NCBI GenBank assembly: GCA_028283625.1
Contig: JAPWKG010000007.1
Coordinates: 186,001-250,000 of the forward strand
DNA: 64,000 bases
Direction of reading: 5' to 3'
Origin: Acidobacteriaceae bacterium
Lineage (GTDB): Bacteria; Acidobacteriota; Terriglobia; Terriglobales; Acidobacteriaceae
Shown: positions 34,205-43,742 of the stretch, piece by piece
Numbering within the stretch: the first letter of the stretch is position 1
How the letters are laid out: the number at the start of each line of letters is the position of its first letter
Notes under the pieces: generated by a model
The model's database searches: none
What the model was told of the DNA's origin: nothing
Seen by the model: only the letters and a program-made list of their open reading frames with translations
Position numbers and translations under genes: made by a program

Positions 34205-37200
34205 ATGAAGTCTCAAGTACGGCACGGTTTACGCCTATTCGTTTGGATGGCGTTCTTTTTTGTAACTCTGGGAGCATACGCGCAGCGTGATCGCGGGTCG
34301 ATTACAGGTCTCGTCAAGGACCCCTCGGGGGCTTTGATGGAAGGGGTTGCCATTACGGTGACCGATACGGCTACGCAGGTCAAGAGCCAGGCCACGACCG
34401 ACAACACTGGCTTCTACCGCGTGTTCAACCTGCCGATCGGCAACTACACCGTCGAAATGACGAAGGAAGGGTTTCGGCCTTACTCGCAGACCGGCATTGT
34501 GCTTGTGGTGAGCCAGGTGGCGAAGATCGACGTCACCATGCAGGTGGGGTCGCAAAACGAAGTGGTTCAGGTGACCACAACGCAGCCGTTGCTGCAGACC
34601 GAAGAAGCGAAGATGGAGGTTACGCTGGACAACAAGACGGTGACGGATATGCCGCTGTCGATCCAGGGTGGGCGCTCGCTTTCGACATTTATGTTCAGCT
34701 ACATGCCGGGTGTTGAGGGAACGGACTACAGTTCGCACATCAACGGCAGCCCGGCTATGACCAAGGAGGTCATGATCGACGGCACCTCTGCGGTTTCGCA
34801 GCTTGGCGGGTATCTCAGCGAATCGCAGCCTCCTATGGAGGCCGTGGATCAGTTTCAGGTGGACACCGCAGGCATTCGCGCAACCGATGGGCGTACCGGC
34901 GGCGGCGTTTTCAAGTATGAGATGAAGTCCGGTACGAACGCACTGCACGGCGCGGTTTTTGGCTTTCTGCGCAACGCAGATTTCGACGCCAATAGCTGGA
35001 TCAATAAGTACACCTATGGCCCAAGTTATCCGCGCCCGGGCGATAGCATGTCGCAGTGGGGGCTGGGTGTCGGAGGTCCTCTGATTAAAGACAAGCTCTT
35101 TTGGTACGGTGCTTACGAGCGCTACATGTATGCCAACTTTGGCCGGGGTGGTTTCAGCGGCATTGTGCCGAACAATGATTTTTTGAGCGGTGATCTTAGC
35201 TCACTGCTGGATACCACGAAGGTGCTCGGTACTGATGGTGCGGGCAACACAATCTATCAGGGCGCTATCTTTGATCCGCTTACCGGGAATGTTTTCCTGA
35301 ACAACCAGATTCCGACGGACCGGTTCAGCGCGGTATCGAAAAATATCGTCAAGCTGTACCAGCAGTACTACCAGCCGGTAGTGAACCCTGCTGGAGGTCC
35401 GCTCAACAATTCGATGCCGGGGCAAACGCTCCCATGGCAACACATCAATCTGGTGAGTGGCAAGATCGACTACAACCTAAGTGAGCATAACCGCTTTAAT
35501 GGGTCGTACATCTACAACAGCAGCCCGCGCATTCTGGCGGATCAGGGTGGTATCTGGAGCTATAACGCCGCTGATGGTGGGCCGATGGCGAACGCATATA
35601 ACCACTTTGTCCATGCACCTTCTGCGCGTATGGCCTGGTTTTATAACGCGAATGATCATGTGCTGAATACGCTGCGTTTCACCTTCAACCGTTTCTATAA
35701 CCCGAGCAAAGCCATCTCAGGATCCGAGGGGTGGGATAACCAGCTTGGTTTGGGAAGCTTCGGATCGGGTAATTTCCCGAAGGTCTCCTTCAGCGGTGTG
35801 AACTACGACACGAACTACAACATGAGCTCGCTTGGCAGTCAGTTCAACGACTTCTATGCGGCCAACACCTTCATCGTGAACGATGACGCGAACTGGGTTG
35901 TGGGCCGTAACACCATCGCTTTCGGTGTGGAGTTTCGCGCGCAACAATTCAATAGTCACGCGGATCAGGGGGTGCTGAACGTGGCGTTTGACGAGGCGCA
36001 GACGGGCGATCCTACGGCGGCTTATGCAAAACAGGTAGGGCATCCCTTTGCCAGCTTCCTGCTGGGAGCAACCAACAATGCAAACGTAGGCCAACCCAAT
36101 TGGCTGTACGGCAGGCGCAAGACCTTTTCTGCCTATGTTTCCGACGACATCAAGGTGAACTCGAAATTTACGGTGAACCTGGATCTGCGCTGGGATTGGA
36201 ACTCGCCGTATAAGGAGAAGAACGGTCACTGGTCGAGCTTCAATCCTTCTGCGCCGAACTCTGTCACGGGGGTTCCAGGAGCCCTTACGTTCCTGACGAG
36301 CGGCAGCCAGTCGTATACGAATCGTCAGATCTGGACGAACTTTGCTCCGCATGTAGGTGCGGCGTATCAGGTGACGCCAAGGACGGTGCTGCGTGGATCG
36401 TTCTCGATCTTCTACACGCCGCTGAATCTGAACTCGTGGGGCGCGATCCCGTACAGCTTTGATCCTGGTTATGTTGTTTCGAATCAAATTCAGCCGACCG
36501 GGCAGCGTATTTCCAAGTGGGAAAACTGGGACGACTCCTACAACAACTACTCGACGGTGACCAATGGGGTGAAGAATCCGGCGTACACGCAGTGGGGTAT
36601 GGTGCAGATTGATCCCCGGATGTTGATTCCCGGCAACACGCAGCAGATTATGGCCGGCGTACAACAGAATCTTGGAGCCCACTGGGTTGGTTCGGTGGAC
36701 TATATCGGAAACCACAGCTACCACCTGCAAACGAGCGTGTTGTCGGGCAATCAGCCGTCGGTGGCGGCGTATCAGGCGCTGGCAAAGCGCGGCACGCAGT
36801 ACTCCTGGGTAAGCGACCAGGCCTCGGCGGATGCTGCGGGTGTTCCGTATCCGTATGCGGGATTTGCGGGCAGTGCGTATATGGCCATTACGCCGAGTCC
36901 CCTGGTGGCAACCTCCTACGGTCCTCTGTTCGTGGTGGGTTCACCGGTGGGCAACGCGGATTATCAGTCCATGCAAATCATGATCAAGCGCACAGGGACG
37001 CGTGGGCTTTCGATGATGGCAAGCTATGTGCTTTCCGCTACACATGGCGATACGGATAACAACTTCCAGGAACTCTGGTGGACCGGTTCCATCCAGAATA
37101 TTTACGATCGCGAGCGCGAGCGCCACACAATCGCTTCTTTTGATCAGAAGCATATTGTGAAGGGGTACGTGAGCTACATTCTGCCGTTTGGCCGCGGACG

Positions 37201-37705
37201 CCAGTTCTTCGGCGGCTCGAACCGGCTTGTCGATAGCCTGATTAATAACTGGATGCTGAACGGTGACTTCCACTATGCGTCAGGTGCACCACTGCAGGTG
37301 CTTTCCAGCAACTACTATCCAGGGTTCAACTCGGTGTATATCAACCTGGTGAAGGGCTGCAAGACCACGACCGGGAAGAAGGGCATCGGTGAGATGTACC
37401 TGAACACCGCATGCTTCCAGAATCCGGTGGCGGCGGACGGAGAGCTAGGAAACGGGGGCAACTACCTTGCCGGCACGCGCGGGATCGGTCTTGCTACCGA
37501 AGATCTTGGCGTGATCAAGGGAATTGACCTGAGTCCGAGCGGAAGAGTGAAGATGCAGCTTCGTGCCGACTTCTTCAACATCTTCAACCGCCGTGGTCTG
37601 GGAACGATTAATACCAGCATCGCAAGCGATGGCTTCGGCAAGGTCACTGGAGCTGGAAACCCTGCGAATCGTACCGGACAGGTTGGTGCCCGTATTACCT
37701 TCTAG
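34205..37705 (+). CDS. TonB-dependent receptor with carboxypeptidase-regulatory domain (Oar-like)
   Basis: A 1166-residue outer membrane protein. Start chosen at ATG 34205, behind GGGAGG. After a signal peptide (cleavage near AYAQR) comes a carboxypeptidase-regulatory-like fold (about residues 25-105: GSITGLVKDPSGALMEGVAI). A plug domain (about 125-240) and a very large beta barrel follow, with the C-terminal strand ending VGARITF. This class is abundant in Acidobacteria and is thought to import glycans or peptides. Its promoter carries LacI sites, and it precedes GH16 and GH51-type enzymes, so uptake of plant or fungal oligosaccharides is likely. No SusD partner is present. Confidence 0.9.
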   Translation: MKSQVRHGLRLFVWMAFFFVTLGAYAQRDRGSITGLVKDPSGALMEGVAITVTDTATQVKSQATTDNTGFYRVFNLPIGNYTVEMTKEGFRPYSQTGIVLVVSQVAKIDVTMQVGSQNEVVQVTTTQPLLQTEEAKMEVTLDNKTVTDMPLSIQGGRSLSTFMFSYMPGVEGTDYSSHINGSPAMTKEVMIDGTSAVSQLGGYLSESQPPMEAVDQFQVDTAGIRATDGRTGGGVFKYEMKSGTNALHGAVFGFLRNADFDANSWINKYTYGPSYPRPGDSMSQWGLGVGGPLIKDKLFWYGAYERYMYANFGRGGFSGIVPNNDFLSGDLSSLLDTTKVLGTDGAGNTIYQGAIFDPLTGNVFLNNQIPTDRFSAVSKNIVKLYQQYYQPVVNPAGGPLNNSMPGQTLPWQHINLVSGKIDYNLSEHNRFNGSYIYNSSPRILADQGGIWSYNAADGGPMANAYNHFVHAPSARMAWFYNANDHVLNTLRFTFNRFYNPSKAISGSEGWDNQLGLGSFGSGNFPKVSFSGVNYDTNYNMSSLGSQFNDFYAANTFIVNDDANWVVGRNTIAFGVEFRAQQFNSHADQGVLNVAFDEAQTGDPTAAYAKQVGHPFASFLLGATNNANVGQPNWLYGRRKTFSAYVSDDIKVNSKFTVNLDLRWDWNSPYKEKNGHWSSFNPSAPNSVTGVPGALTFLTSGSQSYTNRQIWTNFAPHVGAAYQVTPRTVLRGSFSIFYTPLNLNSWGAIPYSFDPGYVVSNQIQPTGQRISKWENWDDSYNNYSTVTNGVKNPAYTQWGMVQIDPRMLIPGNTQQIMAGVQQNLGAHWVGSVDYIGNHSYHLQTSVLSGNQPSVAAYQALAKRGTQYSWVSDQASADAAGVPYPYAGFAGSAYMAITPSPLVATSYGPLFVVGSPVGNADYQSMQIMIKRTGTRGLSMMASYVLSATHGDTDNNFQELWWTGSIQNIYDRERERHTIASFDQKHIVKGYVSYILPFGRGRQFFGGSNRLVDSLINNWMLNGDFHYASGAPLQVLSSNYYPGFNSVYINLVKGCKTTTGKKGIGEMYLNTACFQNPVAADGELGNGGNYLAGTRGIGLATEDLGVIKGIDLSPSGRVKMQLRADFFNIFNRRGLGTINTSIASDGFGKVTGAGNPANRTGQVGARITF

Positions 37706-37786
37706 CGAATCAGTAACCGGCGGGCTCTGCGTGGATCGCGGAGCCCACTCTGTGTTGTCGGCACGAGTTGTGACGGAGGAGGGGAG

Positions 37787-38614
37787 ATGATGCGCGGAAT
37801 ATGTTCCTTGATGCTGGCATCCTGCTTTGCGGCAACGGTTGTTGCTTCTGCAGCACAGCCGCCGCAGAAGCACTGGGTGTTGACCTGGAGCGATGAGTTT
37901 AATGGGCCCGATGGCTCGCAGCCTGATCCTGCAAAGTGGGAGTTTGTTGTTTCAGGCAACGGCTTTGGGAATCAGGAGTTGGAGTACTACACCGCTCGAC
38001 CGGAGAACGCGCATCTGGAGCACGGCAACCTGGTGATCAGCGCGAGCAAAGAGCCGTTTACCGGAGCCGACGGTGTTTCACGCGAGTATACGTCGGCGCG
38101 TTTGCAGACCAAAGGCCGGTTTGAGCAGCGGTATGGGCGCTTTGAAGCCCGGATGAAGATTCCGCATGGACAGGGCGTTTGGCCGGCGTTCTGGATGCTG
38201 GGAGCGGATATCGACACAAAGCACTGGCCGGAGTGTGGCGAGCTGGATGTGATGGAGAACATCGGCCGTGAGCCCGGCAAGGTGCATGGAAGCCTGCACG
38301 GCCCGCGCTACTCCGGGGATAGCCCTTTGACCGGAGCGTATACGTTGCCCGATCACGGCGTATTTGCGGATGCGTTTCATGTGTTTGCCGTTGAGTGGGA
38401 GCCGGAACAGATCCGCTTCTATGTCGACGGCCATCTTTTTGAGACGCAGACCCCGGATAGTATTCCGGGCGATAAGCAATGGGTCTTTGATCACCCTTTC
38501 TTTCTGTTGCTCAACTTTGCGGTCGGGGGAGCATGGCCGGGAAACCCTGACCAGAGCACGCTGTTTCCCCAGAGCATGCTGGTGGATTATGTACGGGCCT
38601 ATCGAGCGCGCTAA
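37787..38614 (+). CDS. Secreted GH16 family glycoside hydrolase (beta-glucanase/laminarinase type)
   Basis: A 275-residue exported enzyme. A signal peptide (about 22 residues) is followed by LTWSDEFNGPDGSQPDPAKW, the GH16 start. The catalytic motif ExDxxE is ELDVME at bases 38240-38257, with nucleophile and acid/base Glu, and is preceded by GVWPAFWMLG. The C-terminal FFLLLNFAVGGAWPGNPD is also typical. Most such enzymes cut beta-1,3 or mixed-linkage glucans. A GGAGGGGAG site precedes the ATG, 81 bases after the receptor stop, so it is probably co-transcribed with it. Confidence 0.93.
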   Translation: MMRGICSLMLASCFAATVVASAAQPPQKHWVLTWSDEFNGPDGSQPDPAKWEFVVSGNGFGNQELEYYTARPENAHLEHGNLVISASKEPFTGADGVSREYTSARLQTKGRFEQRYGRFEARMKIPHGQGVWPAFWMLGADIDTKHWPECGELDVMENIGREPGKVHGSLHGPRYSGDSPLTGAYTLPDHGVFADAFHVFAVEWEPEQIRFYVDGHLFETQTPDSIPGDKQWVFDHPFFLLLNFAVGGAWPGNPDQSTLFPQSMLVDYVRAYRAR

Positions 38615-38702
38615 CGGCAAAAGCCGCTCTCTGCTACAGTCGATTTGTCGGAGGGAGGTGGCTGTTGCGCCTCCTGTTTTGGCCCGGAACTGAACTTCGG
38701 GT

Positions 38703-38732
38703 TTGACTTGGTTTGTCTTGAACGCGTATATA
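38703..38732 (+). promoter_or_regulatory. Promoter before the arabinofuranosidase gene
   Basis: TTGACT (38703-38708) and TATATA (38727-38732) are spaced by 18 bases, 34 bases before the ATG at 38766. Confidence 0.6.
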
Positions 38733-38765
38733 AGGCGTCGACTTATTCGTACGAGGATCCCCTAC

Positions 38766-40655
38766 ATGAACGCTTCGAAGTTTCTTGCACCGCTCATGCT
38801 CGCAGCTGCATCGGTAAACGCTTTCTCGCAAAGCCCGGTGACCCTTACGGTGGAAACGCACCAGAATGTTGCGCAGATTAATCCAGGCATGTACGGCCTG
38901 ATGACGGAAGAAATCAATCACTCGTATGACGGTGGTCTGTACGCCGAAATGGTGCGCAATCGCACGCTGGACAAGAGCTGGGCCGGTTTTGAGTACTGGA
39001 ACCTGGTGGAGTTGGGAACGGGCCGGGCCGAGATGGACGGCAGCGACGATGGTCCAAGCAAGGCGTTGCCCAAGAGCATGAAGGTCGTGATCACCAGCGC
39101 GTCTGCAAAGAACGAAGCAGGGATCGCTAACGGTGGCTGGTGGGGGATGGATGTGCGTCCGTCGACGACCTATACGGGATCGTTTTATGCCAAGCCGGAA
39201 GGCATTACGGAAGCGCATGTTTCGTTGATCTCTGATGACACAGGCGCGACGCTGGCAGAGGCGAAGGTTCCTTTGGATGGCGCGGCGTGGAAGCAGTACA
39301 CCTACAGCCTGAAAACAGACGCGAAGGTGAAGGCTGGCAAGGCAAATCATCTGATCATTACTTTTGCTCAGCCGGGATCGATTCAGCTGCAGTTGATTTC
39401 GCTTTTTCCGCCCACGTATCGCAACCGTGCGAACGGCAACCGCGAAGATCTGATGAAGCTGATGGCCGCGATGAGTCCGCACTTCCTGCGCCTACCGGGC
39501 GGCAACTACCTGGAAGGCGACACCATCAAGGAGCGCTTCAACTGGCGCGAGACGGTAGGTCCGCTGGTCGATCGCCCCACGCATCGCAGTCCGTGGAATT
39601 ACCAGTCCAGCGATGGCATGGGGCTGCTGGAGATGCTGGAGTGGTGCGAGGATCTGAAGATTGAACCGCTGCTGGCCGTTTACGGTGGCTACTCGCTCAA
39701 GGGCGAGTTGGTGGTGGGCGATGATCTGAAGCCGTTCATCCAGGAAGATCTGGATGAGATCGAGTATGCGACCGGCGCCACAAGCACCAAGTACGGCGCA
39801 ATGCGCGCTCGCGATGGTCATCCGGCTCCGTTCCACATTCAGTACATCGAGATTGGCAACGAGGACTTCTTCGACAAGAAGCCGACCTATGACGAACGCT
39901 TTTCGCAGATCGCAGCCGCGATTCGTGAGAAGTATCCCAACCAGTTCAAGCTGATTGCGACCACGCCGGTCAAGAAGGGCGACCCGGACTTTGTGGACGA
40001 CCACTTCTACAAGACACCGGAAGAGTTCTTTGCCATGGTGCACCACTATGACAACGCTGATCGTAAGGGACCGAAGATCTTTGTCGGCGAATGGGCGACG
40101 CGCATCGGCGATACGACCCCGAACTTTGCCGGGGCCCTGGGCGACGCAGCCTGGATGACGGGCATGGAGCGGAATGCCGATCTGGTGCAGCTGGCCAGCT
40201 ACGCACCGCTGCTGACCAACGTGAACCCGGATGGTATGCAGTGGAGCCCGAACCTGATCGGTTACGATGCGTCACGCTCGTACGGGTCCCCGAGTTATTG
40301 GGTGCAGGTACTGTTTGATAGCCACCTTGGGGATCATGTGGTGAAGTCGGCGGCAGATCACGAGGAGGGACTTTTCTTCTGGTCCACCACGATCTCGACG
40401 GCGGAGAAGACGCTGCACGTAAAGCTGGTGAACGCCTCAGATCGTCCGCAGCCCGTATCGCTCAAGATTGATGGAGTTCGTCCGGGGAAGGCGAAGGTCG
40501 AGACCCTGCATGCGGCTTCTCGCTGGGCAACGAATACGATCGATACGCCGAATGCGATTGTTCCCACGGAATCCACCCTGGCGGTTAGCGGGGATTCTCT
40601 CAAACTGACCCTGCCGGGAAATACGGTGCAGGTAATCGACGTCCCGGTGCAGTAG
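38766..40655 (+). CDS. Secreted GH51-type alpha-L-arabinofuranosidase
   Basis: A 629-residue exported hydrolase. Start chosen at ATG 38766, with GAGG 9 bases upstream and a clear signal peptide (cleavage near NAFSQ). The N-terminal part (about 20-220) holds INPGMYGLMTEEINHSYDGG and a carbohydrate-binding-like beta domain. The catalytic barrel has FLRLPGGNYLEG, the acid/base motif YIEIGNEDFF and the nucleophile region FVGEWATR. This matches GH51 enzymes that release arabinose from arabinan or arabinoxylan. With GH16 upstream and a sugar importer downstream, it belongs to the LacI-linked cell-wall polysaccharide locus. Confidence 0.9.
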   Translation: MNASKFLAPLMLAAASVNAFSQSPVTLTVETHQNVAQINPGMYGLMTEEINHSYDGGLYAEMVRNRTLDKSWAGFEYWNLVELGTGRAEMDGSDDGPSKALPKSMKVVITSASAKNEAGIANGGWWGMDVRPSTTYTGSFYAKPEGITEAHVSLISDDTGATLAEAKVPLDGAAWKQYTYSLKTDAKVKAGKANHLIITFAQPGSIQLQLISLFPPTYRNRANGNREDLMKLMAAMSPHFLRLPGGNYLEGDTIKERFNWRETVGPLVDRPTHRSPWNYQSSDGMGLLEMLEWCEDLKIEPLLAVYGGYSLKGELVVGDDLKPFIQEDLDEIEYATGATSTKYGAMRARDGHPAPFHIQYIEIGNEDFFDKKPTYDERFSQIAAAIREKYPNQFKLIATTPVKKGDPDFVDDHFYKTPEEFFAMVHHYDNADRKGPKIFVGEWATRIGDTTPNFAGALGDAAWMTGMERNADLVQLASYAPLLTNVNPDGMQWSPNLIGYDASRSYGSPSYWVQVLFDSHLGDHVVKSAADHEEGLFFWSTTISTAEKTLHVKLVNASDRPQPVSLKIDGVRPGKAKVETLHAASRWATNTIDTPNAIVPTESTLAVSGDSLKLTLPGNTVQVIDVPVQ

Positions 40656-40832
40656 TCCAAGGGCAGGGTGCTCTGGCAGGCACTTTGTTCGGGTTTCTCC
40701 TGAGAGCTTCTTCGCCGGTTGAATCCGCGGGAGGCTTTCAGGAGGGGCCGCAACAAAGGAGAGAGCGCCGAATCTGCTGATTGTCAGGAAAGGACTTACA
40801 GAGACCTGCGGCCTGTAAGCGCACGACTCGTT

Positions 40833-40862
40833 TTGACAAGCGTCCTACCGATTCCATACCCT
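40833..40862 (+). promoter_or_regulatory. Sigma-70-type promoter for the sugar transporter
   Basis: TTGACA (40833-40838) and TACCCT (40857-40862) are 18 bases apart. The leader would be about 300 bases. Confidence 0.6.
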
Positions 40863-40874
40863 TTTCAACCGTGT

Positions 40875-40887
40875 AATGGGTTCCATT
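40875..40887. promoter_or_regulatory. Palindrome just downstream of the promoter
   Basis: AATGGGTTCCATT is a 13-bp palindrome at about +5 to +18 relative to the expected start. It contains GGTTCC, also found in the LacI sites at 34119-34149, so it may be a weaker site for the same or a related repressor. Confidence 0.3.
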
Positions 40888-41170
40888 TTTGCGGAACGTG
40901 AAGGATGCGGGGGCGACCGTGACGGGTGTAGTTGAGTTGAGGACGGAAGGCGGGGTGGGGGCGAAGCCTTCAGCACACCGTACGTCACACCAGTTGCCGG
41001 AAACTTCGAAGGGATTGAGCACGACAAGGGAGAAGGCGGGAAAACCTTTTCTTAAGCGTGTCAGGCCGCTCTTTCAACCGTACGCAAGCAGGGATTAGCA
41101 AGATAAGCGCCGGACGATTCCAGGCAGGATGCAGGGCGAATCCGTCGAACGAGAAAGCGGTGAACAAGAT

Positions 41171-42484
41171 ATGGCGATGGCAGTTCAAAGTTCCACTTAC
41201 AGCGCTCCGGCAGGCTCCTCGGACCAGAATCGTGGTGCGTTAGCCGTAGTGACGACCCTGTTCTTTATGTGGGGTTTCTGCACCGTTTTGAACGATGCTC
41301 TGATTCCGCACCTGCAGTCCATCTTTGCTTTGACGTATTTGAAGGCGTCGCTGATTCAGCTGGCGTTCTTTGGTTCCTACTTCCTGTTTGCGATGCCAGC
41401 GGGCAAGCTGGTGGAGGCGATCGGCTACCAGCGCACGATGGTGGTGGGCCTGATTGCGATGAGCGCAGGCGCACTGTTGTTTGTGCCTGCTGCGACGACT
41501 GCGCAGTACGCCTACTTCCTGGCCGCTCAGGTGGTGCTGGCTGCCGGCGTAACGATTCTGCAGGTTTCGGCAAATCCGTATGTGACCATTCTTGGTTCGC
41601 CGGAGACGGCCTCAAGCCGATTGAATCTGACGCAGGCGTTCAATACGCTGGGCGACACGGTGGCTCCGTACGTAGGCAGTGTTCTGCTGCTGGGTGGTGA
41701 AAAAGCGGTTACGGCTCCTGAGAGCGGTCCGGCTTTGACGGCGTTCCGTATCCACCAGGCGGCTTCGGTCAAGATGCCTTACGTTTCGATTGCGGGCATG
41801 CTGCTTCTGCTGGCGCTCGCGATTGCGGTGTACCGCTTCCCACGTCTGGAGATTACGCGCGACTTCCGCCCGGCAAGCTATGGCGAAGGCAATGACAGCA
41901 TTTGGAAGCATCCGCACCTGTTGCTCGGCGCGTTGGCCTGCTTTATCTATGTGGGTGCTGAGGTTTCGATCGGCAGCTTCCTGGCCAAGTACCTGGCAGA
42001 CCCCACGATCGGCCACATGACGCTGCAGACGGCGGCGAAGTTTGTGACGATTTACTGGGCCGGCATGATGGTTGGTCGCTTCGTTGGCTCGGCTGTGATG
42101 CAGCGCATTGCACCGAATCGCCTGCTGGCGCTGGTTGGTGTTGGCGCAGCGGTGATGACGCTGCTCTCCTTCTTTGGCACAGGCCACTTTGCGATGTGGA
42201 CGATTCTTTCGGTTGGCCTGTTCAACTCCATCATGTTCCCGACGATCTTTACTCTGGCGGTGGCCGAGCTTGGTCCGCTGACCGGTCGTGGTTCGGGTCT
42301 CGTGGTGCAGGCGATTGTGGGCGGTGCGGTGTTTCCGGTAATGATGGGGCATCTGGCGGATGCGTACAGCATTCATCGCGCGATGTTCCTGCCGTTCCTT
42401 TGCTACCTGTACATCATTTACTACGGCATCAGCGGTTATCGCATCTCCACCAAGGAGCTGCAGAGCCATATTGAAGCAGCGTAA
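41171..42484 (+). CDS. FucP/GluP-family sugar:proton symporter (MFS)
   Basis: A 437-residue inner membrane importer. It has the FHS family pattern: TLFFMWGFCTVLNDALIPHL in helix 1, LQVSANPYVTILG in helix 4 and AFNTLGDTVAPYVGS in helix 5. Members carry fucose, glucose, galactose, mannose or similar sugars. Start chosen at ATG 41171; further in-frame ATGs lie at 41129 and 41177. It is followed by a hairpin and then a secreted aldose 1-epimerase, fitting import of sugars released by the GH16/GH51 enzymes. Confidence 0.9.
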   Translation: MAMAVQSSTYSAPAGSSDQNRGALAVVTTLFFMWGFCTVLNDALIPHLQSIFALTYLKASLIQLAFFGSYFLFAMPAGKLVEAIGYQRTMVVGLIAMSAGALLFVPAATTAQYAYFLAAQVVLAAGVTILQVSANPYVTILGSPETASSRLNLTQAFNTLGDTVAPYVGSVLLLGGEKAVTAPESGPALTAFRIHQAASVKMPYVSIAGMLLLLALAIAVYRFPRLEITRDFRPASYGEGNDSIWKHPHLLLGALACFIYVGAEVSIGSFLAKYLADPTIGHMTLQTAAKFVTIYWAGMMVGRFVGSAVMQRIAPNRLLALVGVGAAVMTLLSFFGTGHFAMWTILSVGLFNSIMFPTIFTLAVAELGPLTGRGSGLVVQAIVGGAVFPVMMGHLADAYSIHRAMFLPFLCYLYIIYYGISGYRISTKELQSHIEAA

Positions 42485-42497
42485 AGACAAGAGGCAC

Positions 42498-42524
42498 AGC
42501 GCCGGGTTTTGGCCCGGCGCTTTC
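42498..42524 (+). terminator. Hairpin between transporter and aldose epimerase
   Basis: AGCGCCGGG (42498-42506) pairs with CCCGGCGCT (42513-42521), followed by only TTTC. It may reduce rather than stop transcription into galM, whose ribosome binding site follows at once. Confidence 0.65.
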
Positions 42525-42541
42525 AATTGAGGAGAATCTCG

Positions 42542-43636
42542 ATGTTGAAGAAGACGGTAGCAGCAGCGATTCTGATGTCAGCGGCGATGGCGCATGCTGG
42601 AGTCAAGAAAACTTCGTGGGGCAAAATGCCGGACGGCACGCCGGTGGAGCTGTATACGCTGGACGATGGTGTATTGAAGGTGAAGATTACGAACTTCGGC
42701 GCTCATCTGGTGAGCGTGGAAGCGCCGGATCGCAATGGCAAGAAGGCCGATGTCGTGCTGGGATACAAGGATCTTGCCGGCTACCTGTCTGACGATGACA
42801 CCTATGTCGGCGCCGTGGTGGGGCGCTATGGCAATCGCATTGCAAAGGGTACCTTCAGCCTCGATGGCGAAACCTACCATGTGCCGCTGAACGATCACGG
42901 CAATGCGCTTCACGGCGGCACAGTGGGCTTCGATCGCAAGGTATGGACCGGCAAGGTGCTGCCTGATGGTGTGGAGCTGACGCTGGTGAGCCCGGATGGT
43001 GACATGGGGTTTCCCGGCGCCTTGACCGCGCACATCCGCTACACCCTGCATGGCGACCGGCTGCAGCTTGAGTACAGCGCAACCACGACCAAGCCAACGG
43101 TGCTGAACCTGACCAGCCATGCGTATTACAACCTGGCGGGTGAAGGAAACGGTAACGTGCTGGGGCAGAAGGTGACGATCAATGCGGATCGCTATACGCC
43201 GGTAAAGCCCGACCTGATCCCGACCGGTGAGTTGGCTCCGGTCGATGGAACTCCTTTGGACTTCCGCAAGAGCACGGCGATTGGTGAGCGTATTGACGTT
43301 GAGAACGACCAGCTGAAGATTGCGGGTGGTTACGATCACAACTACGTGCTGAACGGCTCAGGACTGCGCGAGGCCGTTGAGGTGGTGGACCCGGTGAGCG
43401 GACGTAAGCTCACGATTCACACCACGCAGCCGGGCGTGCAGTTTTACTCGGGGAACTTCCTGGCCGGAGCCCATACCGGACCCAGCGGCGTTGCGTATGG
43501 CAAGCACGCTGGCTTCTGCATGGAGACGCAGCATTTTCCGGATTCTCCCAACCAGCCGTCATTCCCTTCAACGGAGTTGAAGAGCGGTGAAACGCTGCAT
43601 GAGACGACGGTCCTGGAGTTTAGCGTGGCGAAGTAG
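42542..43636 (+). CDS. galM: Exported aldose 1-epimerase (galactose mutarotase)
   Basis: Interconverts alpha and beta anomers of aldoses. Start chosen at ATG 42542 behind GAGGAG; the first 18 residues form a signal peptide (cleavage near AHAG), so it acts in the periplasm. The 364-residue protein has GRYGNRIAKGTF, NLTSHAYYNLAGEGNG (the catalytic His in SHAYYNL), GGYDHNYVLNG and the late FCMETQHFPDSPNQPSFPS, which holds the conserved MEtQ and FPDSPN motifs. A periplasmic mutarotase would speed uptake by the FucP-type transporter encoded just upstream. Confidence 0.93.
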   Translation: MLKKTVAAAILMSAAMAHAGVKKTSWGKMPDGTPVELYTLDDGVLKVKITNFGAHLVSVEAPDRNGKKADVVLGYKDLAGYLSDDDTYVGAVVGRYGNRIAKGTFSLDGETYHVPLNDHGNALHGGTVGFDRKVWTGKVLPDGVELTLVSPDGDMGFPGALTAHIRYTLHGDRLQLEYSATTTKPTVLNLTSHAYYNLAGEGNGNVLGQKVTINADRYTPVKPDLIPTGELAPVDGTPLDFRKSTAIGERIDVENDQLKIAGGYDHNYVLNGSGLREAVEVVDPVSGRKLTIHTTQPGVQFYSGNFLAGAHTGPSGVAYGKHAGFCMETQHFPDSPNQPSFPSTELKSGETLHETTVLEFSVAK

Positions 43637-43665
43637 TTCGGGCGGAGTTTCCTCCGTCAGCACCG

Positions 43666-43700
43666 CCAACGGCGAGCCTCCGGGTTCGCCGTTGGTTTTT
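43666..43700 (+). terminator. Terminator after galM
   Basis: CCAACGGCGA (43666-43675) pairs with TCGCCGTTGG (43686-43695), followed by TTTTT. It ends the hemicellulose locus. Confidence 0.88.
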
Positions 43701-43728
43701 GGAGAAAGCGGATTTTCTGCTGCGCTAC

Positions 43729-43734
43729 TACACT
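43729..43734 (+). promoter_or_regulatory. Putative -10 element of a leaderless promoter before trhO
   Basis: TACACT ends 8 bases before ATG 43743, with no Shine-Dalgarno. The same hexamer is found before mutY and the M28 peptidase. Confidence 0.45.
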
Positions 43735-43742
43735 GGTAATGC

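Larger units (their letters stand above)
40656..41170. other. Intergenic region with promoter and candidate operator
   Basis: No gene was supported. It holds a promoter at 40833-40862 and a palindrome at 40875-40887, listed separately. The frames between 40900 and 41170 look random. Confidence 0.5.
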
